Below are positions 7,786 through 14,368 of a stretch of DNA of 14,368 bases, one piece after another; within the stretch, counting starts at the first letter, position 1; each line of letters begins with the position of its first letter. The notes below the pieces were generated by a model. It saw nothing but the letters and a program-made list of their open reading frames with translations. It was not told where the DNA came from and ran no database searches. The DNA lies in assembly GCA_900771305.1 (NCBI GenBank), contig CAAGNL010000361.1, positions 1 to 14,368 of the forward strand. The letters are read 5' to 3'. Source of the stretch: Kiritimatiellia bacterium. GTDB taxonomy: Bacteria > Verrucomicrobiota > Kiritimatiellia > RFP12 > UBA1067. Position numbers and translations under genes: made by a program.

Positions 7786-10680
7786 TCACTCCGACTTCGG
7801 AGCGGAGGCGGCCTCGTTACCCGGTTCGGCGACTGGAGTCGCCTCCTCGGGCTTGCGCTTCTCGCGGATGGAGTCGATGATCTCGCGCAGATCCTTCTGC
7901 TCGCCCTCGAACCGCTCCTGCTCTTCGAGAATCTCCTTCTGGTGCTTCTCGGCCCACTCCCTGCGCTCCTCTTCGTCCATCTCGGCGAGCTTCTTGGCAC
8001 GCTTGGCCTTCGCCTCCTCGAGAGCCTTCTGGTTCCTGCGCTCCTCGTCCTGACGCGACCACTCGTCGTTCAGGCGACGGAGCAGCTCCTTCTTCGCGAC
8101 GGGATCGGCCACGGTGCTGAGGGACCAACCATTGTCCTCCCACGGACGCGGATCGCTGAGCGTTTTCTTACGGCGGATCGCCTCGGCCTGTGCTGCCTCC
8201 GCGTCGTCGAGCACATACGGCGTCATGAACACCAGCAGCTCCTTGCGCGTCTCGCTCTGCGTGACCGACCCGAAAAGCCACTTGCCGATCCAGGGGATGT
8301 CCTTGAGAATCGGAATTCCCGTCTCTTTGTCCGACTTATAGGTCTCGGTGAGGCCGCCAAGAATCACCGTCTGCATGTTGTCGAGCAGCACGTCGGCGGA
8401 CATCTTACGGGAGACCGCCGTGTCGATCGGCTCCTGCTGCGTACTGCCATTGCTGCCGCTCACGAGCACGGACTGTCCGGCGCCCAACTGAGAGTACTCC
8501 TCCTCGACCGTCAGCATCACCGTGCCGTCGGGATTGATCTTCGGCGTCACCTTGATCTTGATGCCGATGTCCTTGTCGGTGTAGCTGTAGGACGTGACCG
8601 GCGTCGAGTACGAAGTCGTCGTCGTCGAGCCGCTGTAGAACTTACGCGACTCTGTCGCCTCGACGATCGCCTCCTTGTTGTCGACCGTCATCACAATCGG
8701 CGACGCAATGTACTTGGCGCGGGTGTCGGTCTTCGACGCCTGAATGACAGCAGCCAGATTGAGCTTGTCGCTCTTCAACAGGTAGTTGAGGCCGCCGCCG
8801 ATCGGATTCGCCGCAGTGACCGCAGTGTCGTTCGAGACGACCTGTCCGGCGGCATTGACGAGCGCTCCGAGCATGCCTGACCCAGTTCCTGCGCCGCCGC
8901 CCAACATGTAGTTGCCGTTGTTGTAGAAGCCGTCGCGCACCAACCGGGAGACGGAATGGAAGGCCGGGAAGCCCGTATCCTCCGTCGTCGTCGTCGTCGT
9001 CGGCTGCTTGGTTTCGTCGTCCAGCTCCCAGAAAAGCTCGTTCCCCGACGCATCGGTCATGCGCTCGCGCGTCGTCACCTTCTGCCGCCCGCGCTGCACC
9101 CAGTCGATGCCGGTCTTGAGGTCGTCGCCGAGCGTGACTTCGATGATGACCGTCTCGATGAGCACCTGTGAGAGCTTGACATCCATATCCTCGATGACTT
9201 CCTTGACGGCGCGCATGTCGGCCTTGCGGGCCATCACGACGATACCGTTGATGCGCTTGTCGGCGAGGATCTTGATGTTATCCTTGTTGAGTTCGCCGAG
9301 AGACGAAGACGCGCTCTTCGAGAACGTGGGGTTGGCGGTCTGCGGGCGCGTCGCCGCGCCGCCCGCGCCCGCGCGCGTCTGCGTGAGGTTGCGGTTCGCC
9401 GTGCCGTTCTTCGCGGTATTCTGGTTCTGGTTGTTCTTCGCCTGCGAGGAGGAGGAGGATCCGTTGCCGATGAGGTCGTTCAGCATCGAGGCGACATCTT
9501 CGGATTCCGCGTACTTGAGGCGGATGACCTCAACCTCGACCTCCGGCGTCGTCTCGACGTCGAGCGTCTCGATCACCTTGTCGAAGAAGTCCATATTCGT
9601 CTTGGCGGTGATGACGATGAGCTTATTGGAGCGCTCGTCGGCGAGGATCAGCACCTTGCCGCGGATCATGCCGCGATCGGCATCAGAAACCTGGGCCATC
9701 ATCGTCGCATTCGGTGTCGTCGTCGGCGGCTCCGGTTTGTTGAGGCCCGGACGATTGAGGTGCAGCAGGCGGCTTGGCTGAAGAGAAGGACGCGTCCCGC
9801 CACCGAATCCGGGTGCCCCGCTCTCCTTCGGCGCACCGCCCTTCGCCGGTTGCGCGTCCTTCTGCGATTCGGTAACGATCGTCTCGAGTGCCGTCTTGAT
9901 TTCCATGGCCGCAGCGTACTGGATCTGGCGTACGAAGACGTCTTCGGTCACCGGTGTCGCAACATCGAGTTCGCGGACCACTTCCAGCATGCGGTTGAGG
10001 TTCTCCTGCGTATCCGTCACGAGAATCGTGTTGTTGCGTTCGAAGACCTGGAAGAGTCCGTTCGGGTCCTTGAAGCCCTCCAGCGCCTTTTGCGCCTCCT
10101 CGGCAGTGATGTGCTGCAGACGAATGAGCTGGCTCACGACCCTGCCCTTCTCGGGGATCGAGTTCGTCGTGGGCATGTCCATCGACGTGCGGATGCCCTG
10201 GGTGCGCACCGTCTTCCGTTCGAAAGCGCGCAGGAAGATCTTGTCGAAGGGCTCGAGCACGACACCGTTCATCGTGAGCGTCACCTCGATGGCCTCAAGG
10301 TACTCCTCCTTCGTGAGCTCGCGGTCCTCGAAGGTCTTGAGCGTGATCTGGGTCTTCGGCAGATTCGGAGCAGGAATGAGGATCTTGCCCGCGACGTCCG
10401 CGTAGGCGTAGAGCAGCACATCGAGCGGAGCCTGATCGAACGCCAGGCGCGTCGGCACGCCGTTCGTCCCCTTGGGGATGTCCTTGAGGATGTCCTCGGT
10501 GGACTTCTCCGCCTCATCCGCAGGCGCCTGCTGCGCACCGCCCGCGCGCTGGGCAGAGCGCTGCCCGGCACGCGAATTGAGCAATCCGGCACGGCGGTTC
10601 AGCAGTCCCTGCGCGGAGACGACGCCCGAGACCAGAGCGACGAAGACGAACAGCGTTGTCTTGAAAAGGCGCTGATTCAT
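7786..10680 (-). CDS. gspD: Type II secretion system secretin GspD-like outer-membrane channel
   Basis: Secretins form the outer-membrane pore through which folded proteins (type II secretion) or pili leave the cell. The 964-aa product has a signal peptide (about 1-23, VVSA). Periplasmic N domains follow: N0 (about 76-155), N1 (about 178-240), N2 (about 245-375) and N3 (about 380-500). The secretin barrel (about 500-825) ends in the signature VILGGLTETYKSDKETGIPILKDIP..GSVTQSE..ELLVFMTPYVL. Low-complexity inserts interrupt N2 (about 270-335, G/P/K-rich) and N3 (about 405-460, S/N/Q/T-rich). A run of six Thr (561-566) sits in the barrel domain. After the barrel comes a highly charged, probably helical tail (about 826-964), longer than the short pilotin-binding end of classical GspD (about 650-710 aa in total). 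The start ATG overlaps the gspM stop (ATGA) and has AAAGGA eight nt upstream. Secretin identity is firm; type II secretion versus type IV pilus assignment is not settled. Confidence 0.93.
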   Translation of the reverse strand: MNQRLFKTTLFVFVALVSGVVSAQGLLNRRAGLLNSRAGQRSAQRAGGAQQAPADEAEKSTEDILKDIPKGTNGVPTRLAFDQAPLDVLLYAYADVAGKILIPAPNLPKTQITLKTFEDRELTKEEYLEAIEVTLTMNGVVLEPFDKIFLRAFERKTVRTQGIRTSMDMPTTNSIPEKGRVVSQLIRLQHITAEEAQKALEGFKDPNGLFQVFERNNTILVTDTQENLNRMLEVVRELDVATPVTEDVFVRQIQYAAAMEIKTALETIVTESQKDAQPAKGGAPKESGAPGFGGGTRPSLQPSRLLHLNRPGLNKPEPPTTTPNATMMAQVSDADRGMIRGKVLILADERSNKLIVITAKTNMDFFDKVIETLDVETTPEVEVEVIRLKYAESEDVASMLNDLIGNGSSSSSQAKNNQNQNTAKNGTANRNLTQTRAGAGGAATRPQTANPTFSKSASSSLGELNKDNIKILADKRINGIVVMARKADMRAVKEVIEDMDVKLSQVLIETVIIEVTLGDDLKTGIDWVQRGRQKVTTRERMTDASGNELFWELDDETKQPTTTTTTEDTGFPAFHSVSRLVRDGFYNNGNYMLGGGAGTGSGMLGALVNAAGQVVSNDTAVTAANPIGGGLNYLLKSDKLNLAAVIQASKTDTRAKYIASPIVMTVDNKEAIVEATESRKFYSGSTTTTSYSTPVTSYSYTDKDIGIKIKVTPKINPDGTVMLTVEEEYSQLGAGQSVLVSGSNGSTQQEPIDTAVSRKMSADVLLDNMQTVILGGLTETYKSDKETGIPILKDIPWIGKWLFGSVTQSETRKELLVFMTPYVLDDAEAAQAEAIRRKKTLSDPRPWEDNGWSLSTVADPVAKKELLRRLNDEWSRQDEERRNQKALEEAKAKRAKKLAEMDEEERREWAEKHQKEILEEQERFEGEQKDLREIIDSIREKRKPEEATPVAEPGNEAASAPKSE

Positions 10681-11219
10681 TTAGAAGGTCCTTTCATATA
10701 GGCACAAGTCAAAGTGAATTTACCGGTGAGGTATCCGTTGTTCTTGGAGGTGATGTCGATGTCGCGGATGTCGAACATGGCATCCTCGACGGTGTTGACC
10801 GCATAGAGGAACTCGACGAGCCGCACGAGGGAGGCCTCGTAGCGAACCTCGATCGGCATCTCCCACACGCCACCATGCTCCTCCTCGGGCTTCGGCTGCT
10901 CGCCGAGGTTCTTGACGTGGTGTTTGACCATCAGGTCATCGATGATTCGCCGCCAGCGCGTCTGGGTGGATTCGCCATCCTCGACCGTCGGCATCTTGAC
11001 GCTCACTTGTTCGGCACGCTCTTCCCAGGACTTGCGATTGCCGATCAACTTAAGCTGACGTTCGTACTTCTTGGCTTCGCGGTCGTAGTCCTTGCGGGCC
11101 TTCTCCCAGGCCCTGTCGCGTCCGGTGAAGAACAACGCCGCGGCAATGCCGTAGAGGACCAGAACTCCAAGGACGGAGAGGATCGTACGATCGCGGCGGG
11201 ACATCGTGGACATGCTCAT
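10677..11219 (-). CDS. gspM: GspM/PilO-like inner-membrane assembly-platform protein
   Basis: Proteins of this type are bitopic inner-membrane parts of the secretion or pilus assembly platform, pairing with GspL/PilN through a periplasmic ferredoxin-like domain. The 180-aa product has a short basic cytoplasmic N-terminus and one membrane segment (about 12-33, ILSVLGVLVLYGIAAALFF). A charged coiled-coil stretch (about 36-70) follows, then a C-terminal alpha/beta domain (about 115-178). That domain includes VWEMPIEVRYEASLVRLVEFLYAVN, which resembles PilO and GspM. The start ATG (11217-11219) overlaps the gspL stop as ATGA and has a strong AAGGAG six nt upstream; an upstream in-frame extension of 16 codons would only overlap gspL. 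Sequence similarity in this family is weak, so the call rests on topology and position between gspL and gspD. Confidence 0.75.
   Translation of the reverse strand: MSMSTMSRRDRTILSVLGVLVLYGIAAALFFTGRDRAWEKARKDYDREAKKYERQLKLIGNRKSWEERAEQVSVKMPTVEDGESTQTRWRRIIDDLMVKHHVKNLGEQPKPEEEHGGVWEMPIEVRYEASLVRLVEFLYAVNTVEDAMFDIRDIDITSKNNGYLTGKFTLTCAYMKGPSK
10689..10694 (-). promoter_or_regulatory. Ribosome binding site of gspD
   Basis: AAAGGA lies inside the last codons of gspM, eight nt before the gspD ATG, which itself overlaps the gspM stop (ATGA). This points to coupled translation of the two genes. Confidence 0.6.
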
Positions 11220-12679
11220 TTGCGACTCCTTCCGCCCTGCTCTTCGTCTTCCGCATGGAAGAAGCACTCAATCGCGAAGGAGACGCCCTTCTTGCCCGGG
11301 CGTTCGTTGCCGGGGTCGACCTTGGCGAACAGCGGCTCCTCGTCGTCGAACTTCGCGTCCGTGAGATTCTCTATCAACGAGTAGAGGTCTCCGCGCACGC
11401 CCGCGGTTCCGCTCAACTTCACGCTCTCGTCGCGACGGTACTGGAACGAGCGGAAGGCGATCTCCTCCGCGTCCGGCAGACAGCCCGTCACTGTGCGCAG
11501 CACCTCGAGCGCGCTGTGTGCATGGTCCGCATAGCGCTCGATGAGGGCGACGCGGTTCGTCATGTCCGCGACTTCCTTGAAGGCCTTCGCGTGCACCTTC
11601 TCCTTCTGCAGAGACTTCTGGTGCTCGGTGAACAGATCGTAGGTGGTATCGACACCATAGAGGACGCCCATCAGCGCCAGCCAGATGCCGCCGGCCACGG
11701 CTAGACAGGCAAAGAGCTTCTTGCGGAAGCGGTTCTCGACACGCGCCTCGCTCCAGGCGGCCGGCGTGACGTCAAGTGCGGCGCCCTCGACCGTGCGACG
11801 GGCAGCACCTTCGACACCGGCGAAGTCATCCTCGACCAGGACCACACGGACGGGGCCAAAATCTCCGAGACGCGCCAGGACATCCGAATCGGGCTGGACA
11901 CGGGCGCAGACCACGACATCGTCTGCATCCCCCCTCCCGCCTTCAAGGGACAGCAGGCTGAGCATGACCTCTCGGCCAAGCTCGGCCGCCCCGGAGACCG
12001 CGCCTATGCCACGCAGGAAGGACGGTGCCCCCTCGTCGAGTACGACGAGGTCCCAGCCTTCGTCGAGATTCAACAACACAAGGCGCCGTACCGCGTCCTG
12101 CTTCTCGCAGAGACGCGGCCAGAGTCCACGCAACCACCCGAGCGCCGTCGCGTCCGTCCGCAGCACATGCACCTTCGCCGCGGCCAGCGCCTCGCTGATC
12201 TCGTTGGAGGCGGCATCCGGGAGCGCCGCCATCACGGCGACGACTTCACTGTCAGTCTCCGCCACGATTTCGGCACCCGGTGTGAGCACTTCATCGGGAA
12301 ACGGGGAAATGCCATCCAGCTCGAGCTGCGCGGCTCCAAGCACGTCCTCGCGGGCCTCCGCGGGAAGACGGACGGTCTTCACCAGATATTTCGAAAGCGG
12401 CAGCGAAAGCACGACTTCATTCGTGCCGAACGCCTTGGCCGCCGCGCGTAAAGCACGGGCGAGCGGCTTGTCCTCGACGACAACCTCTCCCGTCGCAACG
12501 ACGTCTCCTTCTGCTTCGGCGGGGCTGTCGGCAGACTCCGCCGCAGCCTCCGGGGGCTCCTGTTCGACGAGCGGCCAGGCTTCTTCGATTCCGCGGGCGA
12601 AACCATCACCGACCAAGTCAAGGCGGACGCCGCGCAGCATATCGCCTTCGAGACCTAGAACTGTCACTTGTTTTGCCAT
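11216..12679 (-). CDS. gspL: GspL-like (PilM-PilN fusion-like) assembly-platform protein
   Basis: GspL-type proteins link the cytoplasmic secretion ATPase to the inner-membrane platform. The 487-aa product begins with a strand like the start of actin-like PilM/GspL domains (VTVLGLEGDMLRGVRL). Next is an acidic, Ala/Glu-rich insert (about 37-72). Then comes the rest of the cytoplasmic domain (VVLSLPLSKYLVKTVRLP near 89-106; LELDGISPFPDEVLTPGAEI near 119-138). A membrane segment (about 321-343) is followed by a helical and PilN-like periplasmic part (about 350-487). So PilM-like and PilN-like halves lie in one chain, as in GspL. The start MAKQ (ATG 12677-12679) was chosen because it begins the first strand; upstream there is only a TTG 13 codons earlier. 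No ribosome binding site is evident, and a -10 box lies seven nt upstream, so the mRNA may be leaderless. First gene of the eight-gene run. Family call from pattern and context; moderate to good. Confidence 0.75.
   Translation of the reverse strand: MAKQVTVLGLEGDMLRGVRLDLVGDGFARGIEEAWPLVEQEPPEAAAESADSPAEAEGDVVATGEVVVEDKPLARALRAAAKAFGTNEVVLSLPLSKYLVKTVRLPAEAREDVLGAAQLELDGISPFPDEVLTPGAEIVAETDSEVVAVMAALPDAASNEISEALAAAKVHVLRTDATALGWLRGLWPRLCEKQDAVRRLVLLNLDEGWDLVVLDEGAPSFLRGIGAVSGAAELGREVMLSLLSLEGGRGDADDVVVCARVQPDSDVLARLGDFGPVRVVLVEDDFAGVEGAARRTVEGAALDVTPAAWSEARVENRFRKKLFACLAVAGGIWLALMGVLYGVDTTYDLFTEHQKSLQKEKVHAKAFKEVADMTNRVALIERYADHAHSALEVLRTVTGCLPDAEEIAFRSFQYRRDESVKLSGTAGVRGDLYSLIENLTDAKFDDEEPLFAKVDPGNERPGKKGVSFAIECFFHAEDEEQGGRSRK
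11226..11231 (-). promoter_or_regulatory. Strong ribosome binding site of gspM
   Basis: AAGGAG lies inside the end of gspL, six nt before the gspM ATG at 11217-11219. It decides that start over the longer in-frame extension and fits translational coupling through the ATGA overlap. Confidence 0.7.
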
Positions 12680-12686
12680 TCGGGAT

Positions 12687-12715
12687 ATTATCTCATTTCC
12701 TGTGCGCCAACGCAA
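12687..12715 (-). promoter_or_regulatory. Sigma70-like promoter of the gspL-gspM-gspD-mla-GH2-rimO operon
   Basis: On the minus strand, TTGCGT (12710-12715) is followed after exactly 17 nt by GATAAT (12687-12692), with TGA directly before it as an extended -10. Only seven nt separate the -10 from the gspL ATG, so transcription would begin at or next to the start codon. The gap further upstream (12720-12792) also holds a small dyad, TGTTGTC (12765-12771) and GTCAACA (12780-12786), which may be an operator or chance. Confidence 0.5.
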
Positions 12716-12792
12716 CAATCATTGCTGCCGTTGACGCGAATAGAATAACAAAACCAAGGTGGTCTGTTGTCACCCGAAAGTCAACAAGTTGT

Positions 12793-12842
12793 AAAAAAAT
12801 CGTAAAAGAAATGCACTCTGGACAGGGTCGTCGACTCCGTCC
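12793..12842 (-). terminator. Possible intrinsic terminator of the metallo-beta-lactamase-fold gene
   Basis: Eight bp after the stop at 12851, the minus strand can form a stem from GGACGGAG and CCCTGTCC (12820-12842), with one G-T pair, one mismatch and a small loop. T-rich stretches follow at about 12804-12812 and 12793-12799. The T tract starts several bases after the stem, so it is weaker than a textbook terminator. It fits separation of the nuclease gene from the operon that starts at 12679. Confidence 0.4.
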
Positions 12843-12850
12843 TGGGCCTT

Positions 12851-14245
12851 TCAATCAATCTCGACCGTCTGGCCAGGAACGGGAGCCACGGCGTTCGCGC
12901 AGCCGTGCTCCTTCAGGAGCTCAACCATCGCGGCGACCTTCTCGGGTTCGCCATGCACCGCGAAGGCCTGCTTCACGCCGGACTTCACGTGGTCGAACCA
13001 GTCCATCAAGCCCTTTTTGTCGGCATGCGCCGAGAGGGCGTTGATGGTCTGCACGCGGGCGCGCAAGGGGAACTCCTCGCCGAGAATCTTGATGGGGTCG
13101 ACATAGTCGACCAGGCGGCGACCGAGCGTGTTCTCCGCCTGGAAACCGACGATGAGCACGATGTTGCGCGGGTCAGTGACGCCGTTCTTGAGATGATGGA
13201 GCACGCGTCCGCCTTCGCACATGCCGCTCGCGGCGATGATGATCATCGGTCCGCGAAGTTCGTTGAGGGCCATCGACTGCTCGGGCGTCTCGACGAACTT
13301 GATGCCCGGGAAGGACAGCGGATTGACGCCCTGGTTCAGCAGGTCGCAGGCCTCGTCGTTGTACACCTCCGTGTGCTTTTCGTAGATCCGGGTCGCCTTC
13401 TGCGAGAGCGGCGAGTCGATGTAGACGGGAATCGGGTAGATGCGCTTCGCGGCGAGCAGACGGTTCAGGTAGTAGAGGATCTGCTGGGTGCGTCCCACGG
13501 AAAACGCGGGGATGATGAGCTTCGACTTCTGCTGGACGATGTCGTCGATGTAGCCCTTGAGACGCCCTTCGACGTCGTCGGCGGACGGGTGGAGACGGTC
13601 CGCGTAGGTGGACTCCATCAGCACGACATCCGCGCCCTGCGGATATTCGAAATGCTTCAGAATCGGCTGGTTCGGCTGACCGAGATCTCCCGTGAAGAGC
13701 AACCGCCGACTGCGGCTCCCTTCCACGACGTCGAGCTGCACCTGCGCGGACCCGAGGATGTGCCCCGCGTTGTGCAGTGTGAGCGTCACGCCCCTCGCGA
13801 GCTCGCGCGGACGATGCATCTCGACGGGTACCATGTGCCCCATCAACTTCTCGACGTCTTCCTCCACGTAGAGCGGCTCGAAGAGGTTCTTGCCCTGCGC
13901 CCGACGCTTCTTGTTGACATACTCGAGGTCACGGTTCTGCAGGAAACACGAATCCCTCAGCATGACGGCGCTGAGGTCGATCGTCGACTGTCGCGCATAG
14001 ACCTTGCCGCGGAACCCGTGCCGCACAAGCTGCGGCAGGTTGCCCGAATGGTCGATGTGCGCGTGCGAGAGCACCACCGCGTCAATCGTCGCCGGATCGA
14101 ACGGCAGATTGCGGTTCTTCTCGAACGCCTCCTTGCGGTGCCCCTGGTAGAGTCCGCAATCAAGAAGGATGCGTTTCCCGTTCGCCTCCACAAGGTGCAT
14201 GGAGCCGGTCGTCGTCTGTGCCGCGCCGTAGAATGTTATCTTCAT
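12851..14245 (-). CDS. Metallo-beta-lactamase-fold, beta-CASP RNA nuclease (COG1236 type)
   Basis: Members of this family are zinc-dependent nucleases related to the cleavage and polyadenylation factor CPSF-73 and to RNase J; bacterial members such as Thermus TTHA0252 act on RNA. The 464-aa product has a complete active site: HxHxDH at H61, H63, D65 and H66 (LSHAHIDHSGN), H162 (AGHILGS) and D187 (FTGDLG). The beta-CASP part carries E211 (MESTYADR), AFSVGRTQQILYYL (247-260) and YIDSPLSQKA. It also has AASGMCEGGRVLHH (338-351), H407 (LSAHADK) and H431 (AVHGEPEK). No KH or other RNA-binding extension is present. Start is the ATG of MKITFYGAAQTTTGS, which begins the first strand; the longer open frame upstream reads through a promoter and hairpin. 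No ribosome binding site is visible and the -10 box is six nt from the ATG. Probably monocistronic. The family is certain; the cellular RNA substrate is unknown. Confidence 0.93.
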   Translation of the reverse strand: MKITFYGAAQTTTGSMHLVEANGKRILLDCGLYQGHRKEAFEKNRNLPFDPATIDAVVLSHAHIDHSGNLPQLVRHGFRGKVYARQSTIDLSAVMLRDSCFLQNRDLEYVNKKRRAQGKNLFEPLYVEEDVEKLMGHMVPVEMHRPRELARGVTLTLHNAGHILGSAQVQLDVVEGSRSRRLLFTGDLGQPNQPILKHFEYPQGADVVLMESTYADRLHPSADDVEGRLKGYIDDIVQQKSKLIIPAFSVGRTQQILYYLNRLLAAKRIYPIPVYIDSPLSQKATRIYEKHTEVYNDEACDLLNQGVNPLSFPGIKFVETPEQSMALNELRGPMIIIAASGMCEGGRVLHHLKNGVTDPRNIVLIVGFQAENTLGRRLVDYVDPIKILGEEFPLRARVQTINALSAHADKKGLMDWFDHVKSGVKQAFAVHGEPEKVAAMVELLKEHGCANAVAPVPGQTVEID

Positions 14246-14251
14246 GGCGTC

Positions 14252-14280
14252 AGTATAGCACAAACGACGCGAATTCACAA
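14252..14280 (-). promoter_or_regulatory. Sigma70-like promoter of the beta-CASP nuclease gene
   Basis: TTGTGA (14275-14280), a 17-nt spacer and TATACT (14252-14257), with TGC before the -10, give a good extended -10 promoter on the minus strand. Six nt separate the -10 from the ATG at 14243-14245, so the transcript should start at about the A of the ATG. The -35 directly touches the outer arm of the hairpin at 14281-14338. Confidence 0.6.
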
Positions 14281-14338
14281 ATGCCGATTGTACTCGGTCG
14301 GTCAAGACCGCTGGCGCGGTCTTGACCGACCTCGGCAT
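14281..14338. repeat. Long perfect hairpin with an outer arm, next to the nuclease promoter
   Basis: A 16-bp perfect inverted repeat, GGTCGGTCAAGACCGC (14296-14311) and its complement (14316-14331), has a 4-nt loop (TGGC on the plus strand). A second, outer pair, ATGCCGA (14281-14287) and TCGGCAT (14332-14338), closes it with an 8-nt bulge on one side (14288-14295). No T tract follows on either strand, so it is not a standard terminator. It could be a REP-like palindrome, a U-less terminator of the gene beyond the window edge, or a protein-binding site. Confidence 0.85.
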
Positions 14339-14368
14339 CTGAGCATCTGAGCAAAAGGGCATCTGAGC
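14335..14368. repeat. Short direct repeats of GCATCTGA
   Basis: GCATCTGA occurs at 14335-14342 and 14343-14350 in direct tandem, and GCATCTGAGC again at 14359-14368 after AAAAGG. The first copy shares GCAT with the outer arm of the hairpin. The array runs to the window edge and may continue outside it. Confidence 0.75.

Noticed and set aside
6095..8053. A 652-codon open frame on the plus strand
   Set aside because: It is antisense to mlaF, mlaE and the end of gspD, all of which have clear family motifs. The translation is rich in His, Arg and Gln, typical of a shadow frame.
12905..14350. A 481-codon open frame on the plus strand
   Set aside because: It is antisense to the beta-CASP nuclease, whose full set of active-site residues proves the minus-strand frame.
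14246..14362. A 39-residue N-terminal extension of the beta-CASP nuclease
   Set aside because: It would read through the promoter and hairpin, and the family begins at the MKITFYGA strand.

Overview
The window is a GC-rich stretch (roughly 60 % by eye) in which every convincing gene is on the minus strand. The host is most likely an uncultured Gram-negative bacterium. The window encodes an outer-membrane secretin with its inner-membrane assembly platform, a complete Mla-type (MCE) lipid-transport core, and a very large exported glycoside hydrolase. This mix, with a PilM/PilN-like GspL and the secreted sugar hydrolase, fits the PVC superphylum (Verrucomicrobiota, Lentisphaerota or Kiritimatiellota, often gut-associated). 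The lineage is inferred from gene content only.

Layout in the direction of transcription (right to left). (1) 14281-14368 is a non-coding block with short direct repeats and a long perfect hairpin. It abuts a sigma70-like promoter. (2) 12851-14245 is a beta-CASP metallo-beta-lactamase-fold RNA nuclease, probably monocistronic, ending in a hairpin plus T-rich tract. (3) A 171-bp gap holds a second promoter. (4) 66-12679 is one co-directional run of eight genes: gspL-like, gspM-like, gspD, mlaE, mlaF, mlaD, a GH2 beta-galactosidase-like enzyme and rimO. The first three overlap by ATGA and the other gaps are 1-16 bp, except one 94-bp gap between mlaF and mlaD. That gap holds nine copies of a heptamer. 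The run looks like one operon of about 12.6 kb. (5) After rimO there are only 65 bp, with a weak promoter candidate overlapping a lac-operator-like dyad.

How the genes may work together: GspL and GspM would form the inner-membrane platform and GspD the outer-membrane channel of a type II secretion or type IV pilus-like machine. MlaE, MlaF and MlaD would move phospholipid between the membranes. The exported GH2 enzyme could be a client of the secretion channel. RimO is a housekeeping ribosome-modification enzyme at the end. The envelope theme is clear, but functional coupling of secretin, Mla and GH2 is inferred from position only.

Most notable points: the heptamer array inside the mla operon; the hairpin-plus-repeat block at the right edge; two promoters whose -10 boxes lie only 6-7 nt from the start codon, predicting leaderless mRNAs; an extra N-terminal domain on the beta-galactosidase; and a charged helical tail on the secretin. 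I found no tRNA, rRNA, CRISPR array, insertion sequence or phage gene.
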